A stretch of DNA of 10,153 nucleotides from an uncultured Fretibacterium sp. (GTDB lineage Bacteria > Synergistota > Synergistia > Synergistales > Aminobacteriaceae): contig CALAUZ010000286.1 of NCBI GenBank assembly GCA_937892105.1, positions 1 through 10,153 of the forward strand, in the 5' to 3' direction. The position numbers and the translations under genes are program-made. The notes under the pieces were generated by a model. That model was not told the origin of the DNA. It did no database searches and saw nothing but the letters and a program-made list of their open reading frames with translations. Below are positions 6,853 through 10,153 of this stretch, in pieces (the first letter of the stretch is position 1; each line of letters starts with the position of its first letter).

Positions 6853-7989
6853 ATGGACGCACACCCTGCACGATGGGCGGAAGTCGTAATCTACTATGAG
6901 GGCGTGAATATCTCTATGGATATAGCCCCATACCTGCTGAACTTCACATACACAGACAATGCGAGCGACAAGGCAGATGATATTTCTCTGACCCTAGAGG
7001 ATCGGGAGCGTCTATGGTGCAATGATTGGTTTCCGACGAAGGGAGACAAAATCAAGGCCAGCATAGTGATTCACGATTGGGAGGCGGAAAATCAGACACA
7101 ATCTTTGCCATGCGGGACATTTGAGGTTGACCAGATAGAGTGTGCCGGGCCACCGAACCACGTAACCATTAAGGCGGTATCAACGCTAGTGTCAAAGCCA
7201 ATGCGTCAGGAGAAGCACACCAAAGCGTGGGAGAACGTGAAATTGTCAATAATAGCTGGAGACGTAGCGAGTAAAAACGGCCTCAGCTTATTTTGGGACA
7301 GCTCTGAAGACCCATTCTTTGATCGTAGGGATCAGGTCGAGACATCAGACTTAGAGTTTTTCTCCGGGCTTGCGCGTGATTACGGAATAGCTGTCAAGGT
7401 AACGGACACACAGTTAGTCTGCTACCTTGAAGAGGATTACGAGGCCAAAGCTCCAGTAGGAGAGCTTTCGTTCGGTGATAAGAAAGTTATCAGCTGGAGT
7501 TTTACGAGCAAGGCAGCCGGAACGTACAAGTCAGCGAAACTCCAATATCACGACCATGTGAAAGATGAGACATATGAGGTAGAGGAAGCCGGAGATGCTG
7601 AAGGCACAGGGCGAGTACTTGAAATCAACCAGAAGGCAGACAATCTCGGAGACGCAAAGAAGATAGCGAAAGAGAAATTGCGGAAGGCGAACAAGAAGGA
7701 GATCACTGGCAGCATAACGTTGATGGGAGACCTGAGATTTGTGGGAAGCAGCAACATAAAGATTTCAGGTTTTGGGGCATTTGACGGCGTATATTCCATT
7801 GAGAAGGCGACGCACAGTGTGAGCGGTTCATATACGACGAAGCTGGATTTGAGTATGGGCAAGGAGTCCAAGAAGAAAGCGGCCAAGAAGAAGGGCAAAA
7901 CCGGCAGGAGGAAGTCAACCAGCTCCGATGTGGTGAACAGTGTGTATTTTGGAGAAAGGCAGGTGCTTATTTCACCAGATGGCGGATAA
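6853..7989 (+). CDS. Baseplate hub protein (P2 D-like, VgrG/gp27 type)
   Basis: D proteins form the hub joining the tube to the central spike and resemble the gp27-like half of VgrG. The sequence is characteristic: after MDAHPARWAEVVIYYEGVNI comes the DIAPYLLNFTYTDNASDKADD stretch, then LTLEDRERLW and W.P.KG, the family's usual first domain. Later come a DLEFFSGLARDYGI helix and YEVEEAGD-type strands. I chose ATG 6853 (378 residues) because AGAGGTGA at 6840-6847 lies 5 nt upstream. The in-frame ATG at 6835 adds six residues, would overlap X, and has a poor binding site. A Lys/Arg-rich segment (about nt 7857-7914) precedes the end and is unusual. The stop overlaps the V start by 11 nt. Confidence 0.9.
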   Translation: MDAHPARWAEVVIYYEGVNISMDIAPYLLNFTYTDNASDKADDISLTLEDRERLWCNDWFPTKGDKIKASIVIHDWEAENQTQSLPCGTFEVDQIECAGPPNHVTIKAVSTLVSKPMRQEKHTKAWENVKLSIIAGDVASKNGLSLFWDSSEDPFFDRRDQVETSDLEFFSGLARDYGIAVKVTDTQLVCYLEEDYEAKAPVGELSFGDKKVISWSFTSKAAGTYKSAKLQYHDHVKDETYEVEEAGDAEGTGRVLEINQKADNLGDAKKIAKEKLRKANKKEITGSITLMGDLRFVGSSNIKISGFGAFDGVYSIEKATHSVSGSYTTKLDLSMGKESKKKAAKKKGKTGRRKSTSSDVVNSVYFGERQVLISPDGG

Positions 7990-8431
7990 CTACGATGAAT
8001 CATGTGCGCATGGACGGTTTGGGTATGTTTCAGCGTATGACCCAGAGCGGCATATGGCGCGCATAGAATTTCCCGACAAGGATAATCTTGTGTCTGCATG
8101 GCTGCCAGTAGCAATTCCGAACTCTTTGCAGAACAAGGACGAGCGATACCTAGACATTGGGGAGCATGTGTACTGCAACATGATGGGTAACGGCTTAGAG
8201 ATGGGAGTAGTGCTCTGCTCAGTCTATGACGACAAGAATAAGCCGATAGTACATGAACAGGACATCAGGGTAGTAACCTTTGCGGACGGCACGCAGATTT
8301 CATACGACAGGGGAAAGCACCTGTTGAAGGTCGAGTGTGTCGGGGATATTGAGATTCACGCTAGGGGGCACATAAATATCATTGCGGACGGAAACATGAA
8401 GCATCAGGCGGCACGTATCGACTTGAATTAG
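7979..8431 (+). CDS. Baseplate spike protein (P2 V-like), short form
   Basis: A 150-residue protein with an N-terminal OB-fold-like part (GRFGYVSAYDPERHMARIEFPD, then LVSAWLPVAIP and DIGEHVYCNMMGNGLEMGVVL, a pattern typical of phage baseplate V / gp45 proteins). A short beta-repetitive end follows (DIEIHARGHINIIADG, ending RIDLN), expected to form a trimeric beta-helix. It is shorter than P2 V (211 residues) and I see no metal-binding His-x-His apex, which fits a tip supplied by the PAAR protein downstream. I prefer ATG 7979. A GTG at 7940 in the same frame would add 13 residues atypical for the family and a longer overlap with D. The binding site (AGGTG at 7961-7965) is about 13 nt from ATG 7979, so the start is not certain. 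Confidence 0.85.
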   Translation: MADNYDESCAHGRFGYVSAYDPERHMARIEFPDKDNLVSAWLPVAIPNSLQNKDERYLDIGEHVYCNMMGNGLEMGVVLCSVYDDKNKPIVHEQDIRVVTFADGTQISYDRGKHLLKVECVGDIEIHARGHINIIADGNMKHQAARIDLN

Positions 8432-8446
8432 AGAGGAGTTATCAAT

Positions 8447-8602
8447 ATGTTTACAGTAATCAGTATGTTGTTTCAGTCATGGTCTATTGCAACTAGCGGT
8501 CTTTCTTTCTTAGAACAGCTCGCCTACATCGTCATTCTATTTTCAGTTTTAGTGGGGCTAGCGCGTTTATGCCCGAAGGATAATAAGGTATGCCAGCAGT
8601 AA
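8447..8602 (+). CDS. Small single-span membrane protein, unknown function
   Basis: A 51-residue ORF begins MFTVISMLFQSW and carries one hydrophobic segment at about residues 21-40 (FLEQLAYIVILFSVLVGLAR), followed by a short, net basic, cysteine-containing tail (CPKDNKVCQQ). It has one of the best ribosome binding sites in the window (GAGAGGAG at 8431-8438, 8 nt before the ATG), overlapping the V stop, and it overlaps the PAAR start by 13 nt. It fills the only gap between V and PAAR, and the frame has no competing gene. I do not recognise a family. A holin-like or membrane-associated accessory role is possible, but a tail operon is an uncommon place for a holin. It may also serve mainly to couple translation into the PAAR gene. 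Confidence 0.68.
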   Translation: MFTVISMLFQSWSIATSGLSFLEQLAYIVILFSVLVGLARLCPKDNKVCQQ

Positions 8603-8892
8603 CCCGAAAAGGCGACATTTGCACAGGTCATGAGTGCTTTCCGCCGCGCAATTCAACCAGCGGAAGCCCTAACGTTTTTGTGAATGACAAGCCCGCTCAT
8701 CGGCAAGACGACTCATGGGCAGCGCATACATGCACACATCCCGAAGTCCCGCACGGTACTCATGGAGGAGTCTTATCGTCAGGAAGCGGGACAGTATACG
8801 TGAACGGAAAACAGCTCGGAAGAATTAGCGACCCCGTATCTTGCGGGTCAAGTGTGGCAACGGGGAGCGGGAATGTTTATGCAGGAGGTTAA
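8590..8892 (+). CDS. PAAR-domain spike-tip protein
   Basis: This 100-residue protein has the PAAR layout. It opens PAVTRKGDICTGHECFPP, then a glycine-rich run with two similar strand-turn units (SPNVFVNDKPAHRQDD and SGTVYVNGKQLGRISDP), each a paired beta-hairpin, and closes with SCGSSVATGSGNVYAGG. His and Cys residues (CTGHEC, AHRQDD, AAHTCTH, DPVSCG) are suitable for the metal site that pins the cone-shaped tip. PAAR proteins cap trimeric spikes of contractile systems and sharpen the point. Placement just after V supports binding to V's truncated C-terminal end. The domain fills the whole protein, with no effector extension. The start at 8590 overlaps the upstream small ORF by 13 nt, and no strong binding site is visible. 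Confidence 0.88.
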   Translation: MPAVTRKGDICTGHECFPPRNSTSGSPNVFVNDKPAHRQDDSWAAHTCTHPEVPHGTHGGVLSSGSGTVYVNGKQLGRISDPVSCGSSVATGSGNVYAGG

Positions 8893-8898
8893 TACTTC

Positions 8899-9309
8899 AT
8901 GATTGGTTCACTGGGAAGCGTAGTGTTCGAGGTCTCAACGGAGAGAGTAAGAACTTTTCGGGACTTGCAGATACAACAGAGCGCAAAATATTCAGAGCAC
9001 GCAATTCACGGCAGAAAGGGGCTGTTAGAGTTCACAGGTCTCAGCCCTGCATCAATGAGCTTAAGTATAAGATTAGACGCTGGATTAGGCATAAATCCAA
9101 AAGAGGAGCTGAATACATTACATGACATACTGAATAATCATCAGGCAGTGCCTTTCATCCTTGACGGAGAACCGCAGGGAGATGGGCTGTGGGTGTTAGA
9201 GGGATTAGATGAGAACCATGAAATAATTGATAAACACGGGACTTCCATTGCTGTGGAGGTTTCACTAAAGCTAAAAGAATATATCGAGGTGGAGGCTAAT
9301 GGAGGTTGA
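8899..9309 (+). CDS. Tail protein U-like
   Basis: This 136-residue protein resembles the P2 U family (tail completion type). Typical features are the early VRTFRDLQIQQSAKYSEHAIHG segment (Arg-Thr-Phe then a strand and a W/H-G turn), the KGLLEFTGLSPASMSLSIRLDA stretch, a Gly-Leu-Trp-Val-Leu strand (DGLWVLEGLDENHEIID), and a LKLKEYIE ending. Length is close to P2 U (159). The ATG at 8899 follows GGAGG (8883-8887) at 11 nt. Here U lies before W and J and after the PAAR gene, while in P2 it lies between T and D. Its precise role is less well defined than that of sheath or tube, and the placement in the tail is inferred from the family. Confidence 0.84.
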   Translation: MIGSLGSVVFEVSTERVRTFRDLQIQQSAKYSEHAIHGRKGLLEFTGLSPASMSLSIRLDAGLGINPKEELNTLHDILNNHQAVPFILDGEPQGDGLWVLEGLDENHEIIDKHGTSIAVEVSLKLKEYIEVEANGG

Positions 9310-9610
9310 TGTGCTTGCGACACAGGAAGAGATAAATTTTGCGCCTGATAATGTATTTGATGAGGTCATCCAGAATGTCAGGACAATCTGCACCACGCCG
9401 AAATACAGTGTGCCGCTTGACCGACTTTTCGGGGTTAATGCCGTGATAGTAGACCGACCGACACCGAAGGCTATAGCCGAAATGCAGGCCGAATTAGTGC
9501 AGGCTATAAGGAAATATGAGCCTCGTTGCAGGGTTAAGAAAGTGAGCTTTGACGGCGATATTGACGGCAAACTTACAGCGAGAGTGAGGATTGAGATTCT
9601 TGAAGAGTGA
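9299..9610 (+). CDS. Baseplate wedge protein W (gp25-like)
   Basis: A 103-residue protein of the W / T4 gp25 type, the wedge component that nucleates sheath attachment at the baseplate. Expected features are visible: an ATQEEINFAPDNVFDEVIQNVRTI N-terminal part, then the PKYSVPLDRLFG motif (P-x-x-R-x-F/L-G type; an E-P-R/Y-R-like element follows at IRKYEPRCRVKKVSF), and an acidic end. It overlaps U by 11 nt and J by 11 nt, with GGAGG near 9291-9295 before ATG 9299. Length is near P2 W (115). Nothing is truncated. Confidence 0.9.
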   Translation: MEVDVLATQEEINFAPDNVFDEVIQNVRTICTTPKYSVPLDRLFGVNAVIVDRPTPKAIAEMQAELVQAIRKYEPRCRVKKVSFDGDIDGKLTARVRIEILEE

Positions 9611-10153
9611 TTTATTTCCGGGACTTGCTGACATAGTTTTTGCTGAGAAGTCCGCTGAAGAAATCGAGAGCAACGTTATCACCCTGTATGAGCAAATCGC
9701 AGACCGCACTCTTGCACGAGGAGACCCAGTAAGATTATTTCTAGAGACCATCACGCTGATAATTATTCATCAACGTAGCCTCATAGATTACGCGGCCAAG
9801 ATGAACCTTCTAGCCTATGCAGAGGGTGATTACCTTGATCATTTAGGGGCATTGCTGGAGGTTACGAGGCTTGAAGCAAGTTACGCAATGACAACGCTGA
9901 AATTCACATTGTCAGAAGCTCAACCCTCAGCGGTAATTATTCCAGCAGGAACGCGGGTATCTCCCGGAGGAGGCAACCTGCTTTTCGCGACAACGGAAGC
10001 GGCAGAGATTCCGGCCGGAGACACAGAGGTACTCATAACCGCGCAATGCACAGAAGCAGGAAGTCAGGGCAATGGATTTGTTGCAGGCCAGCTCAAGAAG
10101 TTAGTTGACCCGTTCCCCTTTGAAATGTCTGTAACAAACACAACAGAGACTTA
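9600..10153 (+). CDS. Baseplate protein J, N-terminal part (cut by window edge)
   Basis: This open frame runs to the window end, giving 184 residues; P2 J has 302. J proteins form the baseplate wedge arms linking W to the tail fibres. The sequence is typical: LFPGLADIVFAEKSAEEIESN at the start, ADRTLARGDPVRLFLET, HQRSLIDYAAKMNLLAYAEGDYLDHLGALL, then PAGTRVSPGGG and FATTEAAEIPAG with an AGSQGNGFVAGQ motif. There is no ATG near the beginning. The best start is TTG at 9600, with GTGAGGA (9584-9590) 9 nt upstream; another TTG at 9591 is less well spaced. It overlaps W by 11 nt. The missing C-terminal part and any tail fibre genes lie beyond the window. Confidence 0.9.
   Translation, partial: MKSDLFPGLADIVFAEKSAEEIESNVITLYEQIADRTLARGDPVRLFLETITLIIIHQRSLIDYAAKMNLLAYAEGDYLDHLGALLEVTRLEASYAMTTLKFTLSEAQPSAVIIPAGTRVSPGGGNLLFATTEAAEIPAGDTEVLITAQCTEAGSQGNGFVAGQLKKLVDPFPFEMSVTNTTET

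Noticed and set aside
7548..8114. 188-codon minus-strand open frame opposite D and V
   Set aside because: Antisense to two clear baseplate genes, no binding site, no recognisable domain.
8841..9125. 94-codon plus-strand open frame bridging PAAR and U
   Set aside because: Overlaps both recognised genes in another frame, Arg/Lys-rich without domain features; U has a good binding site of its own.
1..10153. Defence, toxin, CRISPR or other cargo system
   Set aside because: Every open region is accounted for by tail and baseplate genes; no array, toxin-like ORF, inverted gene or composition break was seen.

Overview
The window is a tightly packed, single-strand (+) gene block encoding the tail of a P2-like contractile-tailed phage, most likely an integrated prophage, although no integrase, attachment site, portal or terminase is visible. 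A headless tailocin-type particle cannot be excluded from these 10 kb. All genes are co-oriented, with gaps of about 0-15 nt or short overlaps. I saw no promoter, terminator, tRNA, IS element, CRISPR array or toxin/defence cargo, and no stretch over 300 bases lacks a gene. The host cannot be named. Base composition near 50% GC, heavy use of AGG/AGA arginine codons and the protein flavour fit a P2-like prophage of an anaerobic gut-type bacterium (for example Synergistota or Firmicutes), but that is a guess.

Layout. 1-178: the end of an unidentified gene upstream of the sheath. 178-1641: tail sheath (FI-like). 1654-2178: tail tube (FII-like). 2190-2531: tail assembly chaperone (E-like). A -1 ribosomal frameshift at a T TTT TTG heptamer (2450-2456) very probably extends it to 2674 as an E+E' fusion. 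2682-6641: a large tape measure protein with an internally duplicated TP901-type module and a 34-residue tryptophan-rich tandem repeat. 6638-6847: LysM-like tail protein X. 6853-7989: D-like hub protein. 7979-8431: short V-like baseplate spike. 8447-8602: an unannotated 51-residue single-span membrane protein. 8590-8892: PAAR-type spike tip. 8899-9309: U-like tail protein. 9299-9610: W/gp25-like baseplate wedge. 9600-10153: baseplate J, cut by the window edge.

How the parts work together. FII subunits stack into the inner tube around the tape measure, which sets tail length. E and E+E' are expected to chaperone the tape measure. FI sheath polymerises around the tube and contracts on infection. 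X, D, V and the PAAR tip form the hub and membrane-piercing spike, W and J form the wedges, and U is a tail-completion type protein. Order is broadly P2/Mu-like but places X, D, V, PAAR and U between the tape measure and W/J.

Nothing here amounts to a wholly new system. The points most worth a second look are the frameshift signal with two downstream hairpins, the two kinds of tape-measure repeat, the small membrane ORF between spike and tip, and the split of the spike into a short V protein plus a separate PAAR tip.
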